Assembly: GCA_017302015.1 (NCBI GenBank)
Contig: JAFLEE010000021.1
Location: 1 to 64,000, forward strand
DNA length: 64,000 bases
Reading direction: 5' to 3'
Source: Spirochaetota bacterium
GTDB taxonomy: Bacteria; Spirochaetota; UBA12135; COTS27; JAFLEE01
Shown here: positions 52,377-59,632 of the stretch, one piece after another
How the letters are laid out: each line of letters starts with the position of its first letter
Numbering within the stretch: the first letter of the stretch is position 1
Position numbers and translations under genes: made by a program
The notes under the pieces: generated by a model
Seen by the model: the letters and a program-made list of their open reading frames with translations, nothing else
Told to the model about the DNA's origin: nothing
Databases searched by the model: none

Positions 52377-53269
52377 CGATCCACCTTAACTTCCCCCTTG
52401 GCGGCGAGGGAGGCGTCGATGGCCCCGAGGATGGCCTGGACTTCCAGGGTCTCGGAAAGCGGGACGGGAAGGGCGCCCTTCAGGAAGAAATCGGCGATCT
52501 GCCCGAGCAGGTTGAAATAGAGGGTCTCATTCTCGTGGGTGAAGGAGCGGGCGCCTTTGCCGTCGATGATCCGCCCGCCGTAGAGCCAAAGTTGGTTGGT
52601 GAGTTCCACGACTCCCCGACGGCCGTGGTCGTAGACGATCGTGGCCGTGATCCCCGAATCCGCCTGGTGGGCCGAGACGGCCCGGGCGCCCACGCCCATG
52701 ATGGCGACGAGCATCTCCACGGTGTGCACGCCGTACCAGGTGACGCTGCTGCCGGCGGGGGCTTGACCGAGGGGCCCGTAGACGTTGGCGTATTTGCGTT
52801 CGGCGGCGGGGATCTGGGCGAGGAGACCCTGGAGGCTCTTGAGGAAGCGCAAGGAAGAACTGCTCCACACGCGCACCCCGTGCTTTTTCACCAGGGCTTC
52901 GATGGCCCGGGCCTCGGTCATGTTCGAGGCCATGGGCTTGTCGAGGAAGATCGGCTTGCCCAGGGCGGCGACCTTCTCGAAATATCCCAGGTGGAAGGCG
53001 GGGTCGTTGATCTCGAGGAGGAGTCCATCCACCCCTTCCAGGGCTTGGGAAAGATCCCGGGTCACCTTCACCCCCCAAGCCTCCATCTGCTTCTGGCGGG
53101 TATCCTGGCCCTCTTCATTCTGGAACGGGGTTGGGAAGCGCAGGCAGGAGACCACTTCGAGCCCCTCGACTTTTTGGCCCGCCGGGGCCTCGCCTTGGAT
53201 GAGTTTGGTGAACTCGATGGTATGGCTGGTGTCGAGGCCGATCATGGCGACTTTGAAGGACTTGGACAT
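52373..53269 (-). CDS. Gfo/Idh/MocA-family oxidoreductase
   Basis: 298 residues. NAD(P)-binding Rossmann fold at the N-terminus (KVAMIGLDTSHTIEFTKLIQ, in which the usual GxGxxG is altered to GLDTSH). FLDKPMASNMTEA carries the family's EKP-type Lys as DKP. The C-terminal part includes TWYGVHTVEMLVAIMGVGAR, with the second-domain His. The family oxidises or reduces sugar and inositol derivatives; substrate unknown here. The unusual nucleotide loop and the short length against ~340 residues suggest a divergent member. It is first in a two-gene operon with the regulator and divergent from nagB. Confidence 0.75.
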   Translation of the reverse strand: MSKSFKVAMIGLDTSHTIEFTKLIQGEAPAGQKVEGLEVVSCLRFPTPFQNEEGQDTRQKQMEAWGVKVTRDLSQALEGVDGLLLEINDPAFHLGYFEKVAALGKPIFLDKPMASNMTEARAIEALVKKHGVRVWSSSSLRFLKSLQGLLAQIPAAERKYANVYGPLGQAPAGSSVTWYGVHTVEMLVAIMGVGARAVSAHQADSGITATIVYDHGRRGVVELTNQLWLYGGRIIDGKGARSFTHENETLYFNLLGQIADFFLKGALPVPLSETLEVQAILGAIDASLAAKGEVKVDR

Positions 53270-53414
53270 TGGGAACTCCTATAATGAGGGGGATAAAAGA
53301 TCAGTGGGGATGGGGAATACTGCGCGGTGGATGGCAGGAAAATCGGGGGCGACAGGGGGTAAAATCCTAGGATTGGGTGTGGAAAAGCCCAAAATCAGGC
53401 ATTTTCCAAGGGCC

Positions 53415-53443
53415 TTGACATTTAATCTAGTCGTGATCATAAT
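53415..53443 (+). promoter_or_regulatory. nagBA promoter
   Basis: TTGACA (53415-53420), exact 17-bp spacer, CATAAT (53438-53443). It overlaps the inverted repeat, so a bound repressor would block RNA polymerase. Confidence 0.72.
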
Positions 53444-53464
53444 TTAATTAAAGACTAGTTTTAA
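53421..53464. promoter_or_regulatory. Operator-like inverted repeat in the divergent nag region
   Basis: TTTAATCTAGTC (53421-53432) and GACTAGTTTTAA (53453-53464) are inverted copies of 12 bp with two mismatches; the inner six, CTAGTC/GACTAG, are perfect. It spans the spacer and -10 of the nagB promoter and lies between the two divergent operons. The adjacent GntR-type regulator is the obvious candidate to bind it (inference). Confidence 0.6.
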
Positions 53465-53535
53465 TATAGTCCGAAGAAAGTGGCCTTGTCAAGATCGCCC
53501 CACGTTTTCCAAACCCACCCGCCCAGGAGCCCCTT

Positions 53536-54279
53536 GTGAATATCCGAGTTTTTCCAGACAAAAACGCCATGGGAAAGGCCGCCGCCGATAAGGCCGCCGA
53601 GGCCCTGAAAGCCGCCATCGCCCAGAAGGGCCACGCGGTCTTCATCGTCGCCACCGGCGCCAGCCAATTCGAATTCCTCGAGGCGCTCATCGCCACCCCG
53701 GGCATCGAGTGGGCGAAGACGACCATGTTCCACCTCGATGAATACCTGGGCATCTCCGACACCCACCCCGCCAGTTTCCGCAAGTACCTCCGGGAGCGCT
53801 TTGCCTCCAAGGTGAAGCCGGGGACCATCCACTGGATCGGGGGGGATGCCACCTATTCCGAGACCGAGCGCAAGCGCCTGGGCGACCTCATCGCGAAGGA
53901 GACGGTGGACGTCTGCTTCTGCGGCATCGGCGAGAACGGGCACTTGGCCTTCAACGATCCCCCGGCCGACTTCAAGACCGAAGAGCCCTACCTGATCGTC
54001 GACCTCGACGAGGCCTGCCGCAAGCAGCAGCTCGGCGAGGGCTGGTTCAAGACCCTGGACGAGGTGCCCAAGAAGGCCATCAGCATGGGCATCCGCCAGA
54101 TCATGAAATCGAAGCGCATCATCTGCACCGTGCCCGACGAGCGCAAGGCGCGGGCCGTGGTCGATTGCATGGAGGGCCCGGTGTCGAACCTCCACCCCGC
54201 CTCCATCCTCCAGGAGCATCCCGACTGCCAGGTCTACTTGGACCGTCCCGCCGCGGGCCTGCTCTCCAAGAAGTACTAG
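53536..54279 (+). CDS. nagB: Glucosamine-6-phosphate deaminase
   Basis: Converts glucosamine 6-phosphate to fructose 6-phosphate and ammonia. Family features: VATGASQFEFLEAL (phosphate loop), TTMFHLDEYLGISDTHPASF with the catalytic Asp, and CGIGENGHLAFNDPPADF with the ring-opening His. KSKRIICTVPDERKA follows. 247 residues, close to the usual 240-260. GTG start at 53536 with AGGAG at 53524-53528. First gene of a run with nagA (4 bp gap), GH130 and a DppA-type peptidase. Probably repressed by the GntR-type regulator divergent from it. Confidence 0.95.
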   Translation: MNIRVFPDKNAMGKAAADKAAEALKAAIAQKGHAVFIVATGASQFEFLEALIATPGIEWAKTTMFHLDEYLGISDTHPASFRKYLRERFASKVKPGTIHWIGGDATYSETERKRLGDLIAKETVDVCFCGIGENGHLAFNDPPADFKTEEPYLIVDLDEACRKQQLGEGWFKTLDEVPKKAISMGIRQIMKSKRIICTVPDERKARAVVDCMEGPVSNLHPASILQEHPDCQVYLDRPAAGLLSKKY

Positions 54280-54283
54280 GCCG

Positions 54284-55267
54284 ATGCGCCACCCCGGATT
54301 CGTCGACCTCCAGGTAAACGGCTACCTGGGCATCGATTTCAGCGGCCCCGACCTCACCGAAGAGTCCTTCCTCGCCGTCTGCGCGGCCCTGGAGAAGAAG
54401 GGCACCGCCGGCTTCCTGCCCACGGTGATCACTTCCAGCGCCGAAATCTACGAGCGCAACCTGCCGCTCATGGCGAAAGCCCTGCGCCACCCCGAGGCGC
54501 GCCGCATGGTGCTCGGCTTCCATCTGGAAGGCCCCTTCATCTCCCCCGATGACGGCTACCGGGGCGCCCACCCCAAGCCTTGCGTGCGAGAACCCGACCC
54601 CGCCTTCCTCGACCGCCTGCAGAGCCTCGCCATGGGAGAGGTGAAACTCCTCACCGTGGCGGCGGAGCGCCCCGCCTGCGCCGCGCTCATCGCCCACGCG
54701 GTGGCGAAGGGCATCCGGGTCTCCCTCGGCCACCAGAACGCATCGGCCACCGACCTCGAGGGCGCCTTGGCCGCCGGGGCCACGGCGCTCACCCATCTCG
54801 GAAACGGTATCCCCTCCACCATGGCCCGCCACCCCAATCCGATCTGGGACGGCTTGGCCGAGGATAAGATCCTCGCCATGGTCATCACCGATGGCCACCA
54901 TGTTCCCGACCGGGTGCTCAAGAGTTTTTTCCGGGCGAAGGGCGAGAAGATCCTGGTGGTCAGCGACGCGTCCCCCATCGCCGGGCTGCCCGCCGGGCGC
55001 TACGAGGCCCTGGGGAACCCGGCGGTCATCGAACCGAACGGGCGCCTCTATAATCCCGAAACCGGCTACCTGGTGGGGTCCTCCTATTCGATGATCGAGT
55101 GCATGAACCACCTGGCCACCTGCGCCTGGCATTCGGAGGGGGATCTCGTCACCCTGGGCACCCATCGCCCCTTGGCCTACCTCGGCTTGGACCGCAACCG
55201 CCTCGCCGAATCTCCCATGTCTTTGGAGTTTGATGGATGGGCCTTCCGGCCCAACCTCGAGAAATGA
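54284..55267 (+). CDS. nagA: N-acetylglucosamine-6-phosphate deacetylase, short form
   Basis: Removes acetate from GlcNAc-6-phosphate. Metal and catalytic residues of the TIM barrel are present: GFVDLQVNG at the N-terminus, Glu82 in FHLEGPFIS, His150 in SLGHQNA, His171 in THLGNG and Asp228 in VVSDASP. The protein is only 327 residues against about 380: the N-terminal beta-strands that usually precede PGFxDxxxNG, and the matching C-terminal strands, are missing. ATG 54284 is 4 bp after nagB, so no upstream extension is possible without overlap. Active site looks intact, so it is probably functional as a minimal version. Confidence 0.88.
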   Translation: MRHPGFVDLQVNGYLGIDFSGPDLTEESFLAVCAALEKKGTAGFLPTVITSSAEIYERNLPLMAKALRHPEARRMVLGFHLEGPFISPDDGYRGAHPKPCVREPDPAFLDRLQSLAMGEVKLLTVAAERPACAALIAHAVAKGIRVSLGHQNASATDLEGALAAGATALTHLGNGIPSTMARHPNPIWDGLAEDKILAMVITDGHHVPDRVLKSFFRAKGEKILVVSDASPIAGLPAGRYEALGNPAVIEPNGRLYNPETGYLVGSSYSMIECMNHLATCAWHSEGDLVTLGTHRPLAYLGLDRNRLAESPMSLEFDGWAFRPNLEK

Positions 55268-55332
55268 AGGGGTTTTCCTGAAACGAGCACGACCGATGGG
55301 CTGAAACGCCGGTCGCAACGGAGTCTTCACAC

Positions 55333-56367
55333 ATGGATCTCAAGCAACTAAAAAGCAGCCCGGTCATGGTACGGCACGCAAAAAACCCCCTCCTGACCCC
55401 CAAAGACATCCCGTTCCCTTCCGACAACGTCTATAACGTCGGGGTCATCAAGTACCAGGGCAAGTACGTGATGATTTTCCGCAACGATTTCGAGCGCGGC
55501 GAAAAAGAGATGGACGATTTCTATTCCGGACGGAGCCCCAAGCACCCCGCCGCCCGCATCTGCCTCGGCTTGGCCACCAGCGCCGACGGCGTGGCGTGGG
55601 CCATCGAACCCAAGCCCGTCTTCCAACTCGAGACCGACGAGATCGAGCGGGCCTACGACCCGCGCCTGACCGTGGTCGACGGCAAGGTGGTCATGTGCTT
55701 CGCCACCGACACCAAGCACGGCCTGCGCGCCGGCATCGCCGTCACCGAAGATTTCCACCATTTCGACGTGAAGCATTTCACCGTGCCCGATAACCGCAAT
55801 ATGGTCCTCTTCCCCGAGAGGATCGGGGGGCTCTATGTGCGCCTCGAGCGCCCCTTCCCCGTCTACTCCCGGGGGGGCAAAGACCGCTTCGACCTCTGGG
55901 CCAGCCGTTCCCCCGACCTCGAGTTCTGGGGCCGCAGCGACCTCGTGCTCGCGGTGGAGGATGTGCCGTTCTCCAACGACAAGATCGGCCCCGCCGCCCC
56001 GCCGGTGAAGACCGCCCGGGGTTGGCTCACCTCGTTCCACGCCGTCGACCGCGACGATACCCGGGGCAAGAACGGCTGGGAACCCAAGTGGACCAAGCGC
56101 TATACCGCCGGCATCATGCTCCTCGACCTGCAGAACCCGTCCAAGGTGGTGGGGATGTGCAAGGAACCGCTCCTCGTGCCCGAGGCGCCCTATGAGGTCG
56201 CTGGGGGGATGCGCAATAACGTGATCTTCCCCGGGGGCATGATCCTCGAGCCCACGGGCGAGGTCAAACTCTATTACGGGGCCGCCGACACCGTCACCTG
56301 CCTGGCCACCGCCCACGTCGACGACCTTCTATCGCTATGCACCTCGCCCCGGCACGGGGCGAAGTAA
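55333..56367 (+). CDS. GH130 glycoside phosphorylase/hydrolase
   Basis: 344 residues of five-bladed propeller, GH130 (formerly DUF377), whose members act on beta-mannosides by phosphorolysis or hydrolysis. Seen: HAKNPLLTPKDIP, NVGVIKYQGKYVMIFR, AYDPRLTVVDGKVVM, NMVLFPERIGGLYVRLERPF, NDKIGPAAPPVKTARGWL and EVKLYYGAADTVT. The SFHAVDRDDTRGKNG segment near 230 includes the catalytic Asp region. It has no signal peptide. It starts 65 bp after nagA and belongs to the amino-sugar locus. A manno-N-acetylglucosamine disaccharide would connect it with nagA/nagB (inference). Confidence 0.85.
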   Translation: MDLKQLKSSPVMVRHAKNPLLTPKDIPFPSDNVYNVGVIKYQGKYVMIFRNDFERGEKEMDDFYSGRSPKHPAARICLGLATSADGVAWAIEPKPVFQLETDEIERAYDPRLTVVDGKVVMCFATDTKHGLRAGIAVTEDFHHFDVKHFTVPDNRNMVLFPERIGGLYVRLERPFPVYSRGGKDRFDLWASRSPDLEFWGRSDLVLAVEDVPFSNDKIGPAAPPVKTARGWLTSFHAVDRDDTRGKNGWEPKWTKRYTAGIMLLDLQNPSKVVGMCKEPLLVPEAPYEVAGGMRNNVIFPGGMILEPTGEVKLYYGAADTVTCLATAHVDDLLSLCTSPRHGAK

Positions 56368-56415
56368 ACGCCGCGCGTTCGAGTTCGATCCCCGCCGTTC
56401 AATAGGAGTCCGCCC

Positions 56416-57219
56416 ATGAAGGTCTACATCGCTGTCGATATGGAAGGCGCCACGGGCATCTGCTGCCGAGACCAGATTTCGGGCAGCGGGCCGCTCTACG
56501 CCGAAGGTCGGCGCCTTCTGACCCTGGACGTGAACGCCGCGGTGCAGGGGGCCCTCGACGGCGGAGCCAGCGAGGTGCTGGTCGCCGACGTGCACTCCAA
56601 TTCGTTCAACCTGATCCACGACCTGATCCACCCCAAGGCCCAGGTCTTTTACGGCCGGGCCCCCCGGGCCCCCCGCTTCCCCTTCCTCGACGAATCGGTG
56701 GGGGCCTTCTTCCTCGTGGGCTACCACGCCATGGCGGGCACCCGCAGCGCGGTGATGGAGCACACCATGTCGAGCCACGACTGGTTCCGCCTCCTCCTCA
56801 ACGGGAAAGAGTCCGGGGAGGCGGCCATCGACGCGGCCATCGCCGGGGAGCGTGGCGTGCCCACCGTCCTCCTCACGGGGGATGACGCGGTCTGCGCCGA
56901 GGCCCGGGCCTTCTTCCCCGGCATCGAGACGGTCTCGGTAAAGAAGGGCACCGGCCGCCACGGCGCCCTCTGCCTCTCCCTCGCGGCCACGGAGAAACTC
57001 ATCCGCGAGGGCGCCCGGCGGGCGTTGGAGAAGGCCAAAACCGTGAAGCCCTACGTGCTGCAGACCCCGGTGCAGGTCGGCCTCGTCTACAAGCATACCG
57101 AAAACGCCGACGGCCTCTACGCCTCCGAGTCCGAGGGCTGGAAGCGCATCGACGGCTACTCGGTGGAGCGCAGCTTCCCCCGAATTTCCGACTGGTACGG
57201 GGGGCAATGGAAGGCCTGA
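56416..57219 (+). CDS. M55 D-aminopeptidase (DppA family)
   Basis: Zinc-dependent peptidase of the DppA family, acting on D-Ala-containing peptides such as those from peptidoglycan. The zinc ligand pattern fits: Asp8 and Glu10 (AVDMEGATG), His60 (ADVHSNS), His104 (GYHAMAG), His116 (VMEHTMS) and Glu132/Glu135 (GKESGEAAID). 267 residues, normal. Together with nagA/nagB and the GH20-like enzyme it suggests recycling of peptidoglycan or mucin-like glycans. It is the last gene of the run, 48 bp after GH130. Confidence 0.9.
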   Translation: MKVYIAVDMEGATGICCRDQISGSGPLYAEGRRLLTLDVNAAVQGALDGGASEVLVADVHSNSFNLIHDLIHPKAQVFYGRAPRAPRFPFLDESVGAFFLVGYHAMAGTRSAVMEHTMSSHDWFRLLLNGKESGEAAIDAAIAGERGVPTVLLTGDDAVCAEARAFFPGIETVSVKKGTGRHGALCLSLAATEKLIREGARRALEKAKTVKPYVLQTPVQVGLVYKHTENADGLYASESEGWKRIDGYSVERSFPRISDWYGGQWKA

Positions 57220-57513
57220 CCTTTTCCTAGCCCCTCACTTGGCTCGGATGCAAGGAAGAAAATTGAAATTCTTTATGTGGTATTTAAGTGAAATTAGCCG
57301 AAAAAAAAAACGGATTCGCACAGCGCGCGTATATCAACGGAATTTTCTCTAAAAACGGAATGCTTTTTATGTAGCAGTAATCGTAGCTGGGCAGCTCCGC
57401 CTGTTTCGTAATCCGACAGAATAGTCGGGGTATTAGTTGACATAGTTGAAAACTCAGTGGTTTTGGCTATTGGGGACCAACAAATGGAGTCTTGACTGAA
57501 AACGAATGGCTGG
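57220..57513. other. AT-rich intergenic region before the ArsR-rhodanese gene
   Basis: About 290 bp with an abrupt drop in GC at the end of the DppA gene. It contains a TTGACA at 57437-57442 with no matching -10, and no supportable gene, repeat or tRNA. It marks the left edge of the low-GC block. Confidence 0.5.
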
Positions 57514-57543
57514 TTTGACTAATTAAGTAATCAATAGTAATAT
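57514..57543 (+). promoter_or_regulatory. Promoter of the low-GC operon, overlapped by an operator
   Basis: TTGACT (57514-57519), 18-bp spacer, TAATAT (57538-57543). Transcription would start near 57550, about 10 bp before the ATG. The promoter overlaps the large inverted repeat at 57521-57556. Confidence 0.65.
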
Positions 57544-57556
57544 TGATTACTTAATT
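57521..57556. promoter_or_regulatory. Perfect 15-bp inverted repeat (ArsR-type operator)
   Basis: AATTAAGTAATCAAT (57521-57535) and ATTGATTACTTAATT (57542-57556) are exact inverted copies around AGTAAT. The right arm ends 3 bp before the ATG of the ArsR-rhodanese gene. It covers the -10, so it is almost certainly the site at which that regulator represses its own operon. Confidence 0.8.
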
Positions 57557-57559
57557 GAA

Positions 57560-58225
57560 ATGAATACATCAAAATTTAAGGGCGAGATTTACCAGCAATT
57601 CAGTCGTATTGGCCGGGCGTTAGCAAGTCCCGTACGGCTCGAACTTCTTGATCTCCTTTGCCAGGCACCGCGCACGGTTGAGGCGCTGGCAAAGGAAACG
57701 ACCCAAAGCCTAGCGAACACGAGCCAGCACCTCCGGGTCCTTCGTCAGGCGCGGTTGGTGGAGGCCGAAAAGCACGGCCTTTTCGTCGTCTATAGCCTCG
57801 CGGGCGATGAGGTGTGCACTTTTTTCAAGTCACTCCAGAAACTCGCTGAGGTGCGCTTGTCTGAAGTACGAAGTCTTGCGCAGAGCCTTTTAGCAGAACG
57901 TCATATGCTTATGCCCGTTGACCGGGGGGGGCTCTTTTCACGCATCGAGCACGGAGAGGTCACCCTTTTGGATGTTCGGCCGGTGGATGAATACCGTGCT
58001 GGCCACATTCCCGGCTCGCTTTCGGTTCCCCTAGCCGACCTCGCGGAAAAAATCGCAGGTCTCCCCCGTGACCGCGAAGTGGTGGCCTATTGCCGTGGTC
58101 CCTATTGCGTGCTGGCGATCGAGGCGGTGGAGATTCTCCGTCGCCACGGCTTCACCGCGCTGCGCATGGAGGAAAGCGTCCATGACTGGCAAGCTGCTGG
58201 GCATGTGTTGCAGACCGAAGAATGA
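57560..58225 (+). CDS. ArsR-family repressor fused to a rhodanese domain
   Basis: 221 residues. The N-terminal winged helix is of the ArsR/SmtB type (about 12-100: IGRALASPVRLELLDLLCQA, TTQSLANTSQHLRVLRQARL). It lacks the CxC arsenic/metal box of classical ArsR. The C-terminal rhodanese domain (about 120-215) has DVRPVDEYRAGHIPGSLSVP and active-site Cys178 in VAYCRGPYC, with a second Cys183. Fusions of this type are thought to respond to sulfane sulfur or persulfides; a role as a reactive-sulfur sensor is inferred from the downstream genes. It has little space for a leader and sits right behind the palindrome. Confidence 0.85.
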   Translation: MNTSKFKGEIYQQFSRIGRALASPVRLELLDLLCQAPRTVEALAKETTQSLANTSQHLRVLRQARLVEAEKHGLFVVYSLAGDEVCTFFKSLQKLAEVRLSEVRSLAQSLLAERHMLMPVDRGGLFSRIEHGEVTLLDVRPVDEYRAGHIPGSLSVPLADLAEKIAGLPRDREVVAYCRGPYCVLAIEAVEILRRHGFTALRMEESVHDWQAAGHVLQTEE

Positions 58226-58264
58226 TCCCCGTCCCACAATCGTAAGTATAAGGAGAACATCTTG

Positions 58265-58795
58265 ATGTCACCGGAACAATGGATTCACGGCGCCTTATTG
58301 GCGCTCCACAACATCGCATTGGTCGGCTGCGCCGCGGCCCCATTCTACAATCGCAACTTGGTGCTTAAACGCGCGCCGTTCGGCCCGAAACTCCACTACG
58401 AACTCGATAAAGTAGTGGAAGACACCCTCCAGGGCAACGCGCCATTTTGCATGGCATTCATGAGCACCCTGATACTCACGGGAGTGGGTTTCCCACTAAC
58501 ACATTACGCGTTTCATGGTGCATTGAGGCAACTCACCACCGTCTCCTATGTCGCCATGGGGCTAAAATTGACGAGTGTGGCGGGCATGGTTGCCATCATG
58601 ATGACGATCTTTTTTAAGATCAATCCGCGCCTGCGCGTGCTCTTTGGCGGCTTCACACCTGGGCAAGCGCCGTCCGCCGATGCTGAAAAGGAGTTTTTTC
58701 AATTGCGTGCGCGCCGTAAAGCCTTGTGCGAAACCTGCCTCAACTTCGCCATTCTCGTCTTGGTCGCCAGCGCCTTCATCGGTTTTCAAGCATAG
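58265..58795 (+). CDS. Four-helix membrane protein with CxxC motif
   Basis: 176 residues; about four membrane helices (IHGALLALHNIALVGCAAAP, APFCMAFMSTLILTGVGFPL, SVAGMVAIMMTIFF, and ETCLNFAILVLVASAFIGF). Cys155 and Cys158 (CETC) lie at the start of the last helix, with Cys22 and Cys62 in others. A hydrophilic stretch with GFTPGQAPSADAEKEFFQ separates helices 3 and 4. AGGAG at 58251-58255 supports ATG 58265; a TTG at 58262 is a less likely start. The family is not recognised. The company of rhodanese, DsrE and cysteine desulfurase genes suggests a role in sulfur transfer or transport. Confidence 0.65.
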   Translation: MSPEQWIHGALLALHNIALVGCAAAPFYNRNLVLKRAPFGPKLHYELDKVVEDTLQGNAPFCMAFMSTLILTGVGFPLTHYAFHGALRQLTTVSYVAMGLKLTSVAGMVAIMMTIFFKINPRLRVLFGGFTPGQAPSADAEKEFFQLRARRKALCETCLNFAILVLVASAFIGFQA

Positions 58796-58847
58796 AGCCA
58801 TTTCAATTCCGGATGCAGAACAATCAGTGTGCACGCATGGAGACAGT

Positions 58848-59168
58848 ATGAAACTTGCCATCACCATCTCAGTCACTGAACCCGAAGTGGTCTTCAATGC
58901 GCTGCGACTGGGGAATTATGCTCGCGCTCAGGGAGACGAAGTGAAATGTTTCCTCATCGGGCCTGGCGTCGAACTCGATCGATTGCCGGCGAGTAAGTTT
59001 GACGTTCGTGGCCAAGCGGAGTCATTCCTGAATGACGGTGGGAAGATACTCGCCTGTGGCACCTGCCTAAAAATACGTGCCTCCGAAGGGTCAGAACTCT
59101 GTCCGCTCTCAACGATGAAGGACCTATATGAGCTCATCCGAGAAAGCGATAAAGTCGTCAGTTTCTAA
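58848..59168 (+). CDS. DsrE/DsrF-like sulfur-relay protein
   Basis: 106 residues, a single DsrE-type alpha/beta domain: KLAITISVTEPEVVFNALRL, then GDEVKCFLIGPGVELDRLP. Cys70 and Cys73 (ACGTCLKIR) and Cys85 (ELCPLSTMKDLYELIRESDK) are the likely persulfide-carrying residues; the CxTC-CPxSTM arrangement matches a known DsrE-like subfamily. The start is ATG 58848, 52 bp after the membrane protein. It would accept sulfur from a persulfide donor such as the downstream cysteine desulfurase or the rhodanese domain (inference). Confidence 0.78.
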   Translation: MKLAITISVTEPEVVFNALRLGNYARAQGDEVKCFLIGPGVELDRLPASKFDVRGQAESFLNDGGKILACGTCLKIRASEGSELCPLSTMKDLYELIRESDKVVSF

Positions 59169-59215
59169 AGCGTCACCATGGCTAAATATCAAGCAGGAAA
59201 CCCTTTGGCGCTGTG

Positions 59216-59626
59216 ATGAGATTCGCATCCATCAACATTCTTGTTTGGACCGCCGTTTGGATGCTCGGCGCGTGCCAATGGCCTAAAACGGCGACAAGAT
59301 CCGCGGTGCCTATTGCGGAGTTATCTGGCACGTGGCGACTCAAAACCGATCGCAAGGACGAGCGAGACCTGATCATCATCCGGGACGGGAACACCTTCGT
59401 GGGTAGCGTTAGCGACGGGCCCGTCAGCGGCATAATCAAAGGCAACACGTTTACTATTCTCATGGAAAAAGATGCTGTTCATGGCGAGGGTAAGGTGGAT
59501 GGCGACCAAATCCTCGGAACCTACTTCGTTCCCGATGAAAACCACCATGGAACCTGGAAGGCAAGCCGCGTTTTGGGAAAAGCAATCATTCAGTCGCAAC
59601 CCCATCAACTATATCGTAGGAAGTAA
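59216..59626 (+). CDS. Small lipoprotein of unknown function
   Basis: 136 residues from ATG 59216 (a GTG at 59213 is also possible). Signal peptide with lipobox: MRFASINILVWTAVWMLGAC, lipidated Cys in LGAC. The mature part is a beta-rich lipocalin-like domain (ELSGTWRLKTDRKDERDLII, GKVDGDQILGTYFVPDENHH, cut here), similar in rhythm to small beta-barrel proteins that carry hydrophobic ligands. No known family recognised. It lies between the DsrE-like and cysteine desulfurase genes, so it may be part of the same sulfur-related operon. Confidence 0.62.
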   Translation: MRFASINILVWTAVWMLGACQWPKTATRSAVPIAELSGTWRLKTDRKDERDLIIIRDGNTFVGSVSDGPVSGIIKGNTFTILMEKDAVHGEGKVDGDQILGTYFVPDENHHGTWKASRVLGKAIIQSQPHQLYRRK

Positions 59627-59632
59627 ATCCCG

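Noticed and set aside
57560-58225. Arsenic-resistance regulator
   Set aside because: No CxC metal box and no arsC, arsB or acr3 nearby; the rhodanese fusion points to sulfur.
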